A stretch of 55,219 bases of DNA from Porphyromonadaceae bacterium (GCA_022840285.1 JALHIE010000007.1:1-55219), one strand, 5' to 3'; counted from the first letter of the stretch, positions 1-9,689 are shown. Notes: generated by a model from the sequence alone, not told the origin. A program made the numbers and translations.

Positions 1-364
1 ACACGCGTACAGTGAACTGGTGGAGGCACACAAGAAAAACTGGATCGGAACAGAAGAGATGCCCTATATTCCGGAAATCACTGTCGGATGGGATAAAAGG
101 CCCTGGGAAGGTCCCGATGGTAGAGGAGGAGGCGAAGGATGGTATTATCCCGACCGCACTCCGGAGCAGGTTGAGAACTTCGTGAGGGATGCGATCTCGT
201 GGATGGATGAAAACCCCACAAAAACAACGAAAGAGCGGATAGTACTCCTCTATGCGTGGAACGAGAACGGTGAAGGAGGGTATTTGATGCCCACGAAAGG
301 GGATCCGAACGGTGAGTTTTTAAAAGCAATTAAAAGAGTAGCGGACGATAGGTCCAAAAAATAG
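1..364 (+). CDS. GH99-like/WbsX-like protein, C-terminal part (cut by window edge)
   Basis: This is the last ~120 residues of a GH99-like (WbsX-like) glycoside hydrolase candidate. The reading frame is open to the first base (frame starting at base 2), so the gene begins outside the window; the internal GTG at 20 is not a real start. The visible part carries the same C-terminal block as the intact paralogues at 1350, 4135 and 5345: a PYIPEITVGWDKRPWEGP stretch, then a WNENGEGGYL motif. In GH99 two catalytic Glu residues lie three apart; here they correspond to the Glu codons at 263 and 272. Leu of the neighbours' WNELGEG is replaced by Asn. It is the first of a run of tandem paralogues. Substrate unknown. 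Confidence 0.85.
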   Translation, partial: HAYSELVEAHKKNWIGTEEMPYIPEITVGWDKRPWEGPDGRGGGEGWYYPDRTPEQVENFVRDAISWMDENPTKTTKERIVLLYAWNENGEGGYLMPTKGDPNGEFLKAIKRVADDRSKK

Positions 365-392
365 AGATGACAAATTTTTAAATACGAATAAT

Positions 393-1340
393 ATGAATAG
401 AACGTTAAAAAATAAGGTTTTCTTCCTGTATGGAATTCTGATGTTGACTTGCGGTATTGTTTCAGCTCAAAAATTTACAATACCCGTCATTCCCGACACT
501 CAGGAAAATGTAACAAGAAAGAGAGGAGTATTCTTTTCGCAAATAGAGTGGATCGCGGCCAAAGCAGATTCGATGAAAACACCAATAGCCCTGCACGTAG
601 GCGATTTGGTCAATTTTGATAATTTTGATCAATGGGAGCTAGCTTCCGTAGGTATGCGTATTTTGGACAGGGCCAACGTTCCTTATGCAATCGCACTGGG
701 GAATCACGATACAGGGGCAGTAGGAGAATTCAGCGGGAGTGCGGCACCCGGTGACGTAAACGTAAATTTACGAAACACCCAAAAATTCAATTATTTTTTC
801 CCGGTCAATCGGTTCCCTCTACAAAAGGGGCGGTTTGAAAACAACAAGAGCGATAACTCTTACTATACTTTTCGTGCAGGTGATGTGGATTGGATTGTAG
901 TGACACTGGAATTCTGTGCTCGCGAAGAAGCAGCTCAGTGGATGGATAAAGTCTTGAAAGAGCATCCCGATCATAATGCCATTATCCTTACGCACTATCA
1001 CCTTACCGGAAGAGGCGGGATTGCTCCCAACAATGCCGGTTACGGAGATATGAAAGTGATTGATATTTTTGAGCAATACATCAAGCCTAACAAGAATGTG
1101 CTGCTGGTGCTTAGTGGACATACGGTTTGGAGTGCCTGGAAAATTGATCAGGGGACACAGGGAAACAATATCTACCAGATACTCCAGGATTACCAACGCA
1201 AGGACGATGGTTACATACGCTTGTTGGATATCGATACCGAAAAGGGTACCATATCGGCAAAAATGTACAGCCCATACCTGGATAAGACACTGGAGGATGA
1301 TTCTTCTTTTTCATTTACTGATGTGAAATTTATTAAATAA
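393..1340 (+). CDS. Secreted calcineurin-like metallophosphoesterase
   Basis: This 315-residue protein starts with a type I signal peptide (cleavage expected after residue ~25, before Gln), so it should act in the periplasm or at the cell surface. The calcineurin-like phosphoesterase metal-binding pattern is present in order: Asp35 in PDTQ, Gly70-Asp71, GNHD at 103-106, THYH at 200-203 and SGHT around 241-244. The family hydrolyses phosphomonoesters or diesters with a dinuclear metal centre. It lies 28 bases after one GH99-like gene and 9 bases before the next, so it is almost certainly co-transcribed with the glycan-degradation genes. Its substrate might be a phosphorylated glycan or nucleotide; nothing in the sequence decides this. 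Confidence 0.85.
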   Translation: MNRTLKNKVFFLYGILMLTCGIVSAQKFTIPVIPDTQENVTRKRGVFFSQIEWIAAKADSMKTPIALHVGDLVNFDNFDQWELASVGMRILDRANVPYAIALGNHDTGAVGEFSGSAAPGDVNVNLRNTQKFNYFFPVNRFPLQKGRFENNKSDNSYYTFRAGDVDWIVVTLEFCAREEAAQWMDKVLKEHPDHNAIILTHYHLTGRGGIAPNNAGYGDMKVIDIFEQYIKPNKNVLLVLSGHTVWSAWKIDQGTQGNNIYQILQDYQRKDDGYIRLLDIDTEKGTISAKMYSPYLDKTLEDDSSFSFTDVKFIK

Positions 1341-1349
1341 TTCTGACAT

Positions 1350-2444
1350 ATGCATTACCTCAAATTTACACTTGTTTTACTGGTTATCATTGGAGCTTTT
1401 AGTTGTGCAGCCAAGAAAGAGAAAGAAGCAACCGTGGGTGTATATTACTTTGATGGCTGGGCAGGAAAGAATCGTCATGCGGAGGATTCGGCCCAACCGT
1501 GGGCAAAAAACGCTCCAACACATTTGAGTAAGCGGATGACTGAAGAGTTCCCGGGAAGAGAGCCGATCTGGGGCTGGCGGGATGACTCCATGGATATTAT
1601 GGAGCAACAGATAGACCTGGCTGCCGATAACGGCGTAGATTTCTTTCTCTACTGTTGGTATTGGAAAGACAACAAAGGAGCTCTAAACGAAGAAGCCATA
1701 AAAAAAGACTCAAAACATACCAGTCTGGAGCTCTATCTGAAAGCAAAAAACAAAAAAAGGCTGAAATACAGTCTCCTGATCGCTAATCACGGTGGAGCCG
1801 AGATTATCGGAAACGAGAATTGGGCAGATGCGGTAAGATACTGGGCACAATATTTTAAGGATCCGCAGTATGTGAAAGTGGACGGAAAACCGTTGGTCGT
1901 AATTTTTGGAACCGGCGACAATGCAATCAACAACGAGCAGTTGGCCAAGATGCAAGCCGTGGCAAAAGAACTCGGTTTTAAGGATGGCTTGGCTATTGCC
2001 GGATGTGGAGGAGGAGCAAAGGAGAAAGAAGGCTTCAATTACTCTACACACTACAACGTGAAGCCACGTCACGATGGCACCTCCCAACAACACACCTATG
2101 CCGAGTTGATAGAAGCCAATCAGAATGCTTGGGTTGGAACTGAACAACAACCCTACATTCCGATCGTAACGGTAGGTTGGGACAACCGTCCCTGGGAAGG
2201 TCCTAACGGTTTGGGACAAAAAGAGGGATGGTACTACCCGGGTGGGACACCCCAGCAATTTAAGAACTACCTGAGAAGTTCCATTCAGTGGATGAAAGAG
2301 AACCCAACCCTCACTACCCGGGAAAGAGTGGTTTTGCTTTATGCGTGGAACGAACTGGGAGAAGGTGGATACCTTGTACCGACAAAGTCCGATCCTGAAG
2401 CCAGTTTTCTGAAGCAAATCAAAGAAGCTATTCATGAAAAATAA
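1350..2444 (+). CDS. GH99-like/WbsX-like lipoprotein (type A paralogue)
   Basis: A 364-residue protein with a lipoprotein signal (hydrophobic residues 5-17, lipobox ending at Cys19), so probably anchored in the outer membrane or periplasmic face. It belongs to the GH99-like/WbsX group (Pfam Glyco_tran_WbsX-like). The N-terminal part has the GVYYFDGW block and a WGWRDD motif; the C-terminal part has PYIPIVTVGWDNRPWEGP and WNELGEG. Glu335 and Glu338 of that last motif have the three-residue spacing of the GH99 catalytic pair. It is close in sequence to the genes at 4135 and 5345 and the partial gene at the window start. Export makes a hydrolytic role on extracellular glycan more likely than the cytoplasmic glycosyltransferase role suggested by the WbsX name. 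Substrate unknown. Confidence 0.85.
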   Translation: MHYLKFTLVLLVIIGAFSCAAKKEKEATVGVYYFDGWAGKNRHAEDSAQPWAKNAPTHLSKRMTEEFPGREPIWGWRDDSMDIMEQQIDLAADNGVDFFLYCWYWKDNKGALNEEAIKKDSKHTSLELYLKAKNKKRLKYSLLIANHGGAEIIGNENWADAVRYWAQYFKDPQYVKVDGKPLVVIFGTGDNAINNEQLAKMQAVAKELGFKDGLAIAGCGGGAKEKEGFNYSTHYNVKPRHDGTSQQHTYAELIEANQNAWVGTEQQPYIPIVTVGWDNRPWEGPNGLGQKEGWYYPGGTPQQFKNYLRSSIQWMKENPTLTTRERVVLLYAWNELGEGGYLVPTKSDPEASFLKQIKEAIHEK

Positions 2445-2454
2445 GAAACAATCT

Positions 2455-2482
2455 CCTGTTAGGAATGAATTTTCCTAACAGG
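2455..2482 (+). terminator. Intercistronic hairpin, possible attenuator or terminator
   Basis: A perfect 11-bp inverted repeat (left arm 2455-2465, right arm 2472-2482) with a 6-base loop sits between the GH99-like gene and the GH28-like gene. It is not followed by a T-tract, so it may partially terminate, stabilise the upstream message, or be an RNA processing point rather than act as a full terminator. Confidence 0.5.
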
Positions 2483-2504
2483 TGTAATGCGACAAAGTTA
2501 AATT

Positions 2505-4100
2505 ATGGAATTTTTAAAAAGAGACAAAGGAATCAAGTTCATTTTATGGACATTGGCGATTATCGTGTGCTGCGCATGCAATAAGGTGAACAAGGCAACA
2601 GTCATCTTATACGACGCTCCCCTCGAGGAGAGTGCGTCTGACGATTTTGACATGTTTGTGAATGGCAAACAAGTATTTGTTTATCAGGCCAGGGCCTCGA
2701 AGTTTCCCATCAATCAAATCTGGCCAGGTTATCAGCGTCCGATTGACCAGACGGAAATCGTCTCATTCAGCTATTTCGATTTTGAGGGAGAAGTGGAGAT
2801 AAAGATCATACCAAAAAGAAAAATCGAGACGGCAGAAATACGACCGAAAGAATTCGGGATCAATCCAAAAATTGAAAACAATACGATAACGTTTAAAATA
2901 TCAAAACCATTACAGTTTGCTGTAGAGGTCAACGGCTACCATCGGGCATTACATGTCTTCGCAAACCCAATTTCAACGTATAAAATCGATAAAGAGGATC
3001 CAAAAGTTCATTATTTCGGCCCAGGCATTCATGATGCGGGTGTGATCAAGCCCAAAAGTGATGAAACGGTCTACATTGAGGGTGGAGCAATCGTTTATGG
3101 CGTTATTCACAGTGAAAATGCCCAGAATGTAAAAATACTGGGTAGAGGAATTCTCGATGCCAGCAAGATTGCCAGAAATGAGGCTGTCAACATGATACGG
3201 ATGAACAACGTAACAAACGTAAATATTGATGGAATCATTCTCCGGGATCCTCACATCTGGTCGACGCTCCTGAGTAACTGTAATGCGATTACATTCGATA
3301 ACGTAAAGCTTATCGGGCTATGGAGGTATAATTCAGACGGAATAAACCTGGTGAACTGCAAAGATGCAACTATAAAAAATTCCTTTATCCGCTCTTTTGA
3401 TGACAACATCGTTATCAGGGGATCGAAAAGCGCATATATAGAACCATACAATATTATCGAAAATATTCACGTGGAAAATTGTGTCCTTTGGAACGATTGG
3501 GGGAGGGTTATGGAGATCGGGGCAGATACATTCGCCGATACGATAAAAAATATTTCATACACCAATATTTATATTCCTCATTTTACTTCTGTAGCTATGG
3601 ATATTCAAAATTGTGACCGGGGACACGTTACAGATATCCATTATGAAAATATTTACATTGAAGAACCCCTAAAAGACAGTTTGATTATCGGAACAACCCC
3701 TATTGCCCGGAATGCTTGGGGAAAAATAATCGTTCTGGGTGTATACGAAAGCTTCTATTCGGGAGATACGATTAGGGGCAATATCGATAACATTACATTT
3801 AAAAATATTTTCTATAATGGAAAGAATACTCCGGTTAATGAGGCATCAAAGGATGGTCTCCTTGCGATAGATAAAAACAGCGGTTTCAAGAATTATGACC
3901 TCTTTATCCGGGATAATATCTATTACGGCGATATAGAATATAACGCTACCGGTTCTTCCAATATTTATCTCTCCGGATTTGATGATTCACATGTGGTCAG
4001 CAACATACATATTGAAAACTTTCTGGTAAACGGTGAAAAAGTAAGTGATTTGAACGCTGTTGGCAAAAACAAATTTGTCCGGAACGTTTTCTTGAAGTGA
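2505..4100 (+). CDS. GH28-like right-handed beta-helix lipoprotein (polygalacturonase-type fold)
   Basis: A 531-residue protein with a hydrophobic N-terminus ending in a Cys-rich stretch at 22-25, which can serve as a lipobox. The centre contains the repeated N-[VI]-x-[IF]-x-x turns of a right-handed parallel beta-helix. Two GH28 active-site motifs are recognisable in altered form: NSDG at 276-279 in place of NTDG, and Asp299-Asp300 in place of G/QDD. A clear GHG motif is not visible, so it is a diverged GH28-clan member and could cleave a linkage other than polygalacturonic acid. The first ~150 residues look like a separate beta-sandwich domain. It sits in a run of secreted glycanases and is likely co-transcribed with them. 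Confidence 0.75.
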   Translation: MEFLKRDKGIKFILWTLAIIVCCACNKVNKATVILYDAPLEESASDDFDMFVNGKQVFVYQARASKFPINQIWPGYQRPIDQTEIVSFSYFDFEGEVEIKIIPKRKIETAEIRPKEFGINPKIENNTITFKISKPLQFAVEVNGYHRALHVFANPISTYKIDKEDPKVHYFGPGIHDAGVIKPKSDETVYIEGGAIVYGVIHSENAQNVKILGRGILDASKIARNEAVNMIRMNNVTNVNIDGIILRDPHIWSTLLSNCNAITFDNVKLIGLWRYNSDGINLVNCKDATIKNSFIRSFDDNIVIRGSKSAYIEPYNIIENIHVENCVLWNDWGRVMEIGADTFADTIKNISYTNIYIPHFTSVAMDIQNCDRGHVTDIHYENIYIEEPLKDSLIIGTTPIARNAWGKIIVLGVYESFYSGDTIRGNIDNITFKNIFYNGKNTPVNEASKDGLLAIDKNSGFKNYDLFIRDNIYYGDIEYNATGSSNIYLSGFDDSHVVSNIHIENFLVNGEKVSDLNAVGKNKFVRNVFLK

Positions 4101-4134
4101 TAAAAAAAGATAATCCATTAATTGTACGTATAAG

Positions 4135-5304
4135 ATGAAAAAGCAAAATTATGTTCTATTGTTTGGCATGTTAGGATGCGTTATGTCACTCGCGGCTTTC
4201 ACCCCGCTAAAGACAACACAGGCAATTCAGGTTAAAGCCACTGCACCGGTGTTATTACAAACGGATAACTTCACCAAAAAGCCGGCAACCATAGGAGTTT
4301 ATTATTTTGACGGCTGGTCAGGAAAAAACCGTTTTGCTGATGACCCGAATGAACCGTGGGCAAAAAATGCTCCCACGCACTTAACCAGGAGGTTTGTCGA
4401 AGAATTTTCCGACCGGGAACCCGTTTGGGGCTGGCGGAACGATGAATTGGAAATCATGGAACGCCAGATTGATCTGGCAGCAGATAATGGCGTTGATTTC
4501 TTTCTTTTCTGCTGGTATTGGAAAGACAATAAAGGACCAATAAATGTGAAAGCCATCGAAAACGACCATCACCACACAAGTTTGGAGTTATTCATGAAAG
4601 CAAAAAACCGGCACCGCATCAAGTATAGCCTACTGATTGCCAACCACGGGGGATTCGAGATTTTGGGAAAAGAAAACTGGAAAGACGCAACCCGTTACTG
4701 GTCGAAATATTTTAATGACCCGCAATACATGACCGTAGATGGCAAGCCTCTCTTGGTTCTTTTCGGCACCGGAGACAATGCTATCGATAATGAAAGTCTG
4801 GAGGCTATGCAGGTTGTGGCTAAAGAGGAAGGCCTGAAAAACGGTTTATCTATTGCCGGTTGTGGTGAACCCGCCCGATCCAAATCGGGTTTTACCCATA
4901 GCACCCACTATAACGTGACATCGGGGTATGCTGATGGATCGGAGGAACACAGTTACCAAGAATTGATTGATCGGGCTAAACCAAGATGGAAAGGAACAGA
5001 GAAACAACCCTATATCCCGGTAATTAACTCAGGATGGGATAAACGCCCGTGGGAAGGGCCCAATGGGTTGAGCAACCAACCGGCCGGGTGGTATTTCCCG
5101 GACAGTTCGCCGGAACTTTTCAAAAATTTTCTAACGGATGCCATCCAATGGATGGACGATAACCCGACCAAAACTCCAAAAGAACGTATTGTCCTGATTT
5201 ATGCGTGGAACGAACTGGGCGAAGGAGGTTACCTGGTTCCCACAAAAGGAGATCCGGAGGCTGCAAAATTAAAAGCAATTAAAGAAGTAGTCGGGGGAAA
5301 GTGA
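4135..5304 (+). CDS. GH99-like/WbsX-like secreted protein (type A paralogue)
   Basis: A 389-residue type A GH99-like protein, ~25 residues longer than its neighbours because of an extended N-terminus. It has an export signal (hydrophobic residues 6-22); Cys15 could be a lipobox, but hydrophobic residues continue after it, so lipid anchoring is uncertain. The paralogue blocks are all present: GVYYFDGWSGKNR, a WGWRND motif, FFLFCWYWKDNKG, SGWDKRPWEGP and WNELGEGGYL. Glu360 and Glu363 correspond to the GH99 catalytic pair by spacing. It lies between the GH28-like gene and a further paralogue at 5345. Divergence among the copies suggests different linkages or branches of the same glycan, which is inference. 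Confidence 0.85.
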   Translation: MKKQNYVLLFGMLGCVMSLAAFTPLKTTQAIQVKATAPVLLQTDNFTKKPATIGVYYFDGWSGKNRFADDPNEPWAKNAPTHLTRRFVEEFSDREPVWGWRNDELEIMERQIDLAADNGVDFFLFCWYWKDNKGPINVKAIENDHHHTSLELFMKAKNRHRIKYSLLIANHGGFEILGKENWKDATRYWSKYFNDPQYMTVDGKPLLVLFGTGDNAIDNESLEAMQVVAKEEGLKNGLSIAGCGEPARSKSGFTHSTHYNVTSGYADGSEEHSYQELIDRAKPRWKGTEKQPYIPVINSGWDKRPWEGPNGLSNQPAGWYFPDSSPELFKNFLTDAIQWMDDNPTKTPKERIVLIYAWNELGEGGYLVPTKGDPEAAKLKAIKEVVGGK

Positions 5305-5344
5305 TGCAGGAAAATGATATTATTTCACCTAAATAAAAAACAAG

Positions 5345-6478
5345 ATGAATCGTAGTACAGAATTTTTTCTTTTTATTTTGGCTGCCATCCTAGCAGGTTG
5401 TTCTTCCAATCCCAGGCAATCCTCAAATAACCAGTTTGAAAAAAGCATCAAGATAGGCGCTTATTTTTACGACGGTTGGTCGAGCCACAACCGCCACGCA
5501 AACGACCCAAATCAACCGTGGGCAAAAAATGCCCCACGGATGGTGACCCGTTTGTTGGCTGAAGATTTTTCGGAAAGAGAACCTGTTTGGGGATGGCGGG
5601 GCGATTCGCAGGAAATTGTTGAAAAACAAATTGACCTGGCCGCAGATCACGGACTCGATTATTTCTTGTTTTGCTGGTACTGGAGGGATACAAACGGCCC
5701 GATCAACGTTACTGAAATAGAAAATGCACCTCATCATGTAAGCATGAATTATTACTTGAAAGCGAGGAATAAGAATCGATTACGGTTCGGTCTTCTGGTA
5801 GCCAATCACAATGGAGCGGAGATCAAAGGGGCCGATAACTGGGAAAACGCCGCCAGATACTGGATGCAATATTTCAAGGATTCGCAATACGTAACGGTTG
5901 ACGGCAAACCGTTGGTTGTTATTTTCAATCCTTCTGGCATTGACGAGGAAAGTATTTCACGAATGCAGAATGTGGCAAAACAAAACGGTTTCAAAGGCTT
6001 GTCAATAGCCAGTTGCGGAACACCCGAAAAACAAAACAATGGTTTTACGCATCGTACACATTACAATATTGTACCCGGTTACCGGGCTGGTTCAGAGGAA
6101 CACTCTTATTCAGAATTAGTGGAAGCGCACCAAAAAAAGTGGTACGGATCAGCGAAAACACCTTATATCCCCGAAGTAACCGTAGGATGGGACAAGCGTC
6201 CCTGGGAGGGACCAGATGGCAACAATGCCCCGGTGGGCTATTACTTTTTAGACAGGACACCCGAACAGTTTGAGGAGTTTTTACGATCGGCCATAGTCTG
6301 GATGGATCAAAACCCTGAACAAACAACAAGGGAAAGATTGATTACCCTCTACGCATGGAACGAATTGGGTGAGGGCGGATACCTGGTACCTACAAAAGGA
6401 GATCCGGAGGCAAGCTACCTGAAAATTGTCAAAAAAATAACTTCGGAATATTCCAGAAAAACAAAAAATAAAAAATAA
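5345..6478 (+). CDS. GH99-like/WbsX-like lipoprotein (type A paralogue)
   Basis: A 377-residue type A GH99-like protein with a clear lipobox (LAGC, Cys19). It shares the APRMVTRLLAEDF and WGWRGD region, SVGWDKRPWEGP-like and WNELGEGGYL blocks with its tandem paralogues; Glu340 and Glu343 match the catalytic-pair spacing of GH99. It differs from the 1350 and 4135 copies in having a shorter segment after the VVIF strand (FNPSGIDEES in place of a GTGDNAI-type loop), near where substrate loops might be expected. The gene is followed after only 8 bases by a GH127 gene, so both are probably translated from one message. Confidence 0.85.
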   Translation: MNRSTEFFLFILAAILAGCSSNPRQSSNNQFEKSIKIGAYFYDGWSSHNRHANDPNQPWAKNAPRMVTRLLAEDFSEREPVWGWRGDSQEIVEKQIDLAADHGLDYFLFCWYWRDTNGPINVTEIENAPHHVSMNYYLKARNKNRLRFGLLVANHNGAEIKGADNWENAARYWMQYFKDSQYVTVDGKPLVVIFNPSGIDEESISRMQNVAKQNGFKGLSIASCGTPEKQNNGFTHRTHYNIVPGYRAGSEEHSYSELVEAHQKKWYGSAKTPYIPEVTVGWDKRPWEGPDGNNAPVGYYFLDRTPEQFEEFLRSAIVWMDQNPEQTTRERLITLYAWNELGEGGYLVPTKGDPEASYLKIVKKITSEYSRKTKNKK

Positions 6479-6486
6479 TTAGCATC

Positions 6487-8355
6487 ATGAGGTATTCTCT
6501 TTTTATTTCTTTATTCTTTATCAGTTCAATACTTTACGCTCAAGTAAAACCTGTAGTCAGAGACAGTTATTCACCGGCCTCTTCGGTAACGATCCGGGAA
6601 CAAGTCGGGAAAAAGCTCCAAGCGTCCTATACCAACAGAATACTCGCGCAAGATATACATAAGCTTATCGATCCCTTTACCCGTCACGATGAACACAGCT
6701 GTTGGCAAGGTGAGTTCTGGGGAAAATGGTTCACATCGGCAGCACTGGCATACAAGTATAATCCGACCCCCGAATTGAAGATGAAACTGACGGATGCAGT
6801 GAAAGGTCTGATTGCAACTCAAACCCGGGAGGGATATATCGGTAATTATGCTCTGGAAAGTAGGCTTAAGGCTTGGGACATCTGGGGCAGAAAATATGTG
6901 ATGTTGGGATTGATCTCCTACTACGATATCACGAAAGATAAGGCGTCATTGAATGCTGCGGCTAAAGAGGCTGACTTTCTGATCAAGGAATTGAACGAGA
7001 AAAACGCCCCGATCGTAAAATTAGGAAATCATCGCGGCATGGCTGCCTCCTCGGTTCTGGAACCGATCACACAATTGTACGTACGGACAGGGAATAAAAA
7101 ATACCTGGATTTTGCTGAAGAGATCGTTCGCCAATGGGAAGACAGCACATTAGATGGACCCCGTCTTATTTCCAAATCGGCTATTCCCGTAGGACAACGA
7201 TTTCCTAAACCTGAAAAAAGCTGGTACGGATGGGAGCAAGGACAAAAAGCTTACGAAATGATGTCTTGCTACGAGGGATTAATCGAACTATACCGACTGA
7301 CCGGTAAGCCCGAATACAAACAGGCAGCCGAAAGAACGTGGCAAAGCATTCTCGATTCCGAGATAAACATCGCAGGATCCGGAGCGTCCATGGAGGCATG
7401 GTTTGGGGGGAAAGCTTTACAAGCAATTCCTATAAATCATTTTCAGGAAACGTGCGTGACAGTAACCTGGGTTAAGTTAAGCCAACAATTATTGCGTCTC
7501 ACCGGAGAGGCAAAGTACGCCGATGCCATTGAAATAGCCTTTTATAACGCCTTGTTAGGCGCAATGCGGCCCGACGGATCAGATTGGGCTAAATACACAC
7601 CCTTATCAGGGCAACGCCTCGGAGGGTCGGAGCAATGCGGAATGGGGCTCAATTGTTGTAATGCGAGCGGGCCACGCGGCCTCTTCACCATTCCTCATAC
7701 CGCGGTGATGGAGTCTAAAAACGGGGCATCGGTAAATTTCTATATTGAGGGGACTTATGAATTAAAAACACCGGAAGGAAACCAGCTGATCATCGAACAG
7801 CATACCAGCTACCCTGTTTCAGGTGACATAGACATCTCCGTGAAATTGAAAAAGGCAGAGCATCTGTCACTGGCAGTCCGCATACCGGGGTGGAGTGAAA
7901 AGAGCACTGTTCGGGTAAACGGTGAACCTATCCGGGAAGTAGTATCGGGGGAATATTTGAACATATCGAGAGAGTGGAACAACAACGACAAGCTCTCTAT
8001 CTCGTTTGATATGCGTGGCAAGGTGCACTCGATTGGTGAAAAACCCGTGTACAAAGCAATTACAAGAGGACCGGTAGTACTTACGCGCGACGATAGACTC
8101 GAGGGTCCCGGATTGGAGGCCATCCTTGCACCTATTACCGATAAGAATGGCAACATCGAGGTTACACCAAAAAGTAGTACCGATTCAAATATCTGGATGA
8201 CTTTTTCAGCTAAATTTCTACCCGAAGCGTATACCGAAACAGGTGCCGCACCCATAGAGGTAGAGTTATGCGACTACGCATCGGCCGGCAATACCATGAC
8301 GGACTACCCGTTTTTCAAGGTTTGGCTCCCGCAGTTGTTTGATCCCAGGAATTAA
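6487..8355 (+). CDS. GH127-family secreted glycoside hydrolase (beta-L-arabinofuranosidase-like, DUF1680)
   Basis: A 622-residue protein with a type I signal peptide (first ~18 residues, YAQ cleavage site). It matches the GH127 family: an (alpha/alpha)6 barrel followed by beta-sandwich domains. The zinc-thiolate active site typical of the family is present as Glu321-Thr-Cys323 and the Cys390-Cys391 pair in LNCCNASGPRG; in the characterised Bifidobacterium enzyme the first Cys of that pair is the nucleophile. GH127 enzymes remove beta-L-arabinofuranose, but related subgroups of the same clan take other sugars, so the exact substrate is open. It is placed within the type A GH99-like block and before a type B GH99-like gene. 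Confidence 0.85.
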   Translation: MRYSLFISLFFISSILYAQVKPVVRDSYSPASSVTIREQVGKKLQASYTNRILAQDIHKLIDPFTRHDEHSCWQGEFWGKWFTSAALAYKYNPTPELKMKLTDAVKGLIATQTREGYIGNYALESRLKAWDIWGRKYVMLGLISYYDITKDKASLNAAAKEADFLIKELNEKNAPIVKLGNHRGMAASSVLEPITQLYVRTGNKKYLDFAEEIVRQWEDSTLDGPRLISKSAIPVGQRFPKPEKSWYGWEQGQKAYEMMSCYEGLIELYRLTGKPEYKQAAERTWQSILDSEINIAGSGASMEAWFGGKALQAIPINHFQETCVTVTWVKLSQQLLRLTGEAKYADAIEIAFYNALLGAMRPDGSDWAKYTPLSGQRLGGSEQCGMGLNCCNASGPRGLFTIPHTAVMESKNGASVNFYIEGTYELKTPEGNQLIIEQHTSYPVSGDIDISVKLKKAEHLSLAVRIPGWSEKSTVRVNGEPIREVVSGEYLNISREWNNNDKLSISFDMRGKVHSIGEKPVYKAITRGPVVLTRDDRLEGPGLEAILAPITDKNGNIEVTPKSSTDSNIWMTFSAKFLPEAYTETGAAPIEVELCDYASAGNTMTDYPFFKVWLPQLFDPRN

Positions 8356-8432
8356 TATGAATCTATGATGAGGATGTACTCCAAAAATTCTTTTAAGTGA
8401 AATAAAGAACATTATAAATTAATAAAAACAAT

Positions 8433-9641
8433 ATGATGAATAGAATTAAAGTTTTAGTAATGATTTTCGGGCTTTTGCTGGCCAACTTCTCGTATGCAGA
8501 GAATCGGGAGAAAGAGGAAACAAAATCCGACGAATATTATGTAGCCGCTTATATATGGCCATCCTGTCACGACGATCCGTTAGGAAGAGCAAAGTTATGG
8601 GCTGACGGCATCGGTGAATGGGAAGTGATAAAAAAAGGTAACCCCAGGTACGAAGGCCATTACCAGCCTCGCCAGCCGCTCTGGGGATACGAATTGGATA
8701 ACGACCCGGAAGTAGTGGAACGCTGGATTGATGTTGCCGTTGATCATGGCGTAAATGTATTCGTTTACGACTGGTATTGGTACGAAGAAGGTCCCTACCT
8801 GGAAAGTGCGTTGAACGATGGATTTTTAAAAGCCAGGAACAACAGTAAAATGCAGTTTTACATCATGTGGGCTAACCACGATGTAAAGCACAACTACTGG
8901 AACTATCACCGCTACGGGGAAGACGATTCCATCCTTTGGGATGCCAAAGTGGACTGGAAAAATTTTAAAATCATTGTTGATCGGGTAATTAACCAGTATT
9001 TTAAACAACCCAATTATTTTAAAATTGATGGTCAACCCGTTTTCTCTGTTTTTAGTGTTGAAAAACTGATGCAAAGCTTTGGTGGAAGCGCAGAAGAGAC
9101 ACGCAAGGCACTTGACTATTTTCGGAATGAGGTGAAAAAAGCCGGATTCCCGGGACTTCACATCCAGTGGAACCAAGGAGGGGGATCGTTAATGTCAGAA
9201 GAGAGAGCAGGTCAGTTTAAGAAAAATGCAGATGTAATGGGGTTCAACAGCGTGGCCATGTACAACATGGGAGGAAGAGTCGAAGATTACCTTGTCTACG
9301 GATCAAACTCGATAAAAATACGGGAACAGATGAACGAGATATTAGACATTCCGGTTTTTCCATGCGTTTCCATCGGTTGGGACGACACGCCAAGATTTCC
9401 GGCAAAGGGGATAAAGGATGTGGTACATTACAACAACACGCCCACAAGTTTTGCCACGTTGCTTTCAAAAGCTAAAGAGTATGCAGACAAACACCCGGAT
9501 CAACCCAGGTTGATCACGATTAATGCCTGGAACGAGTGGGTGGAAGGCAGTTATCTACTGCCCGACATGCTCCACGGATTTGAATACCTGGAAGCAGTGA
9601 AAGATGTATTTATTGAAAAGAAATACGACCGTTATCGATAG
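8433..9641 (+). CDS. GH99-like/WbsX-like secreted protein (type B paralogue)
   Basis: A 402-residue protein with a type I signal peptide (cleavage near residue 22, YAEN). It belongs to a second GH99-like subgroup in this locus, shared with the gene at 19578: it opens with AAYIWPSCHDD instead of GVYYFDGW and has DWYWY, MWANHDV and SIGWDDTPRF blocks. The C-terminal WNEWVEGSYL is the classical WbsX/GH99-like motif, with Glu368 and Glu371 in the catalytic-pair spacing. A 77-base gap precedes it, longer than the preceding spacings, so it may have its own promoter, though no TAnnTTTG element is seen there. The stop codon overlaps a short inverted repeat (9623-9629 with 9641-9647). Confidence 0.85.
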   Translation: MMNRIKVLVMIFGLLLANFSYAENREKEETKSDEYYVAAYIWPSCHDDPLGRAKLWADGIGEWEVIKKGNPRYEGHYQPRQPLWGYELDNDPEVVERWIDVAVDHGVNVFVYDWYWYEEGPYLESALNDGFLKARNNSKMQFYIMWANHDVKHNYWNYHRYGEDDSILWDAKVDWKNFKIIVDRVINQYFKQPNYFKIDGQPVFSVFSVEKLMQSFGGSAEETRKALDYFRNEVKKAGFPGLHIQWNQGGGSLMSEERAGQFKKNADVMGFNSVAMYNMGGRVEDYLVYGSNSIKIREQMNEILDIPVFPCVSIGWDDTPRFPAKGIKDVVHYNNTPTSFATLLSKAKEYADKHPDQPRLITINAWNEWVEGSYLLPDMLHGFEYLEAVKDVFIEKKYDRYR

Positions 9642-9689
9642 TCGTATCGACAAATCATCCACTATACTCTGACTTGTCATTGATCCATA

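Noticed and set aside
1710..2435. A 241-codon open frame on the - strand
   Set aside because: Antisense to the GH99-like gene at 1350, with no signal, motif or plausible start context.
1350..6478. GH99-like tandem copies as a recent exact duplication
   Set aside because: The copies are similar in motifs but clearly diverged in nucleotide sequence and loop lengths, so they are old paralogues, not an assembly duplicate.
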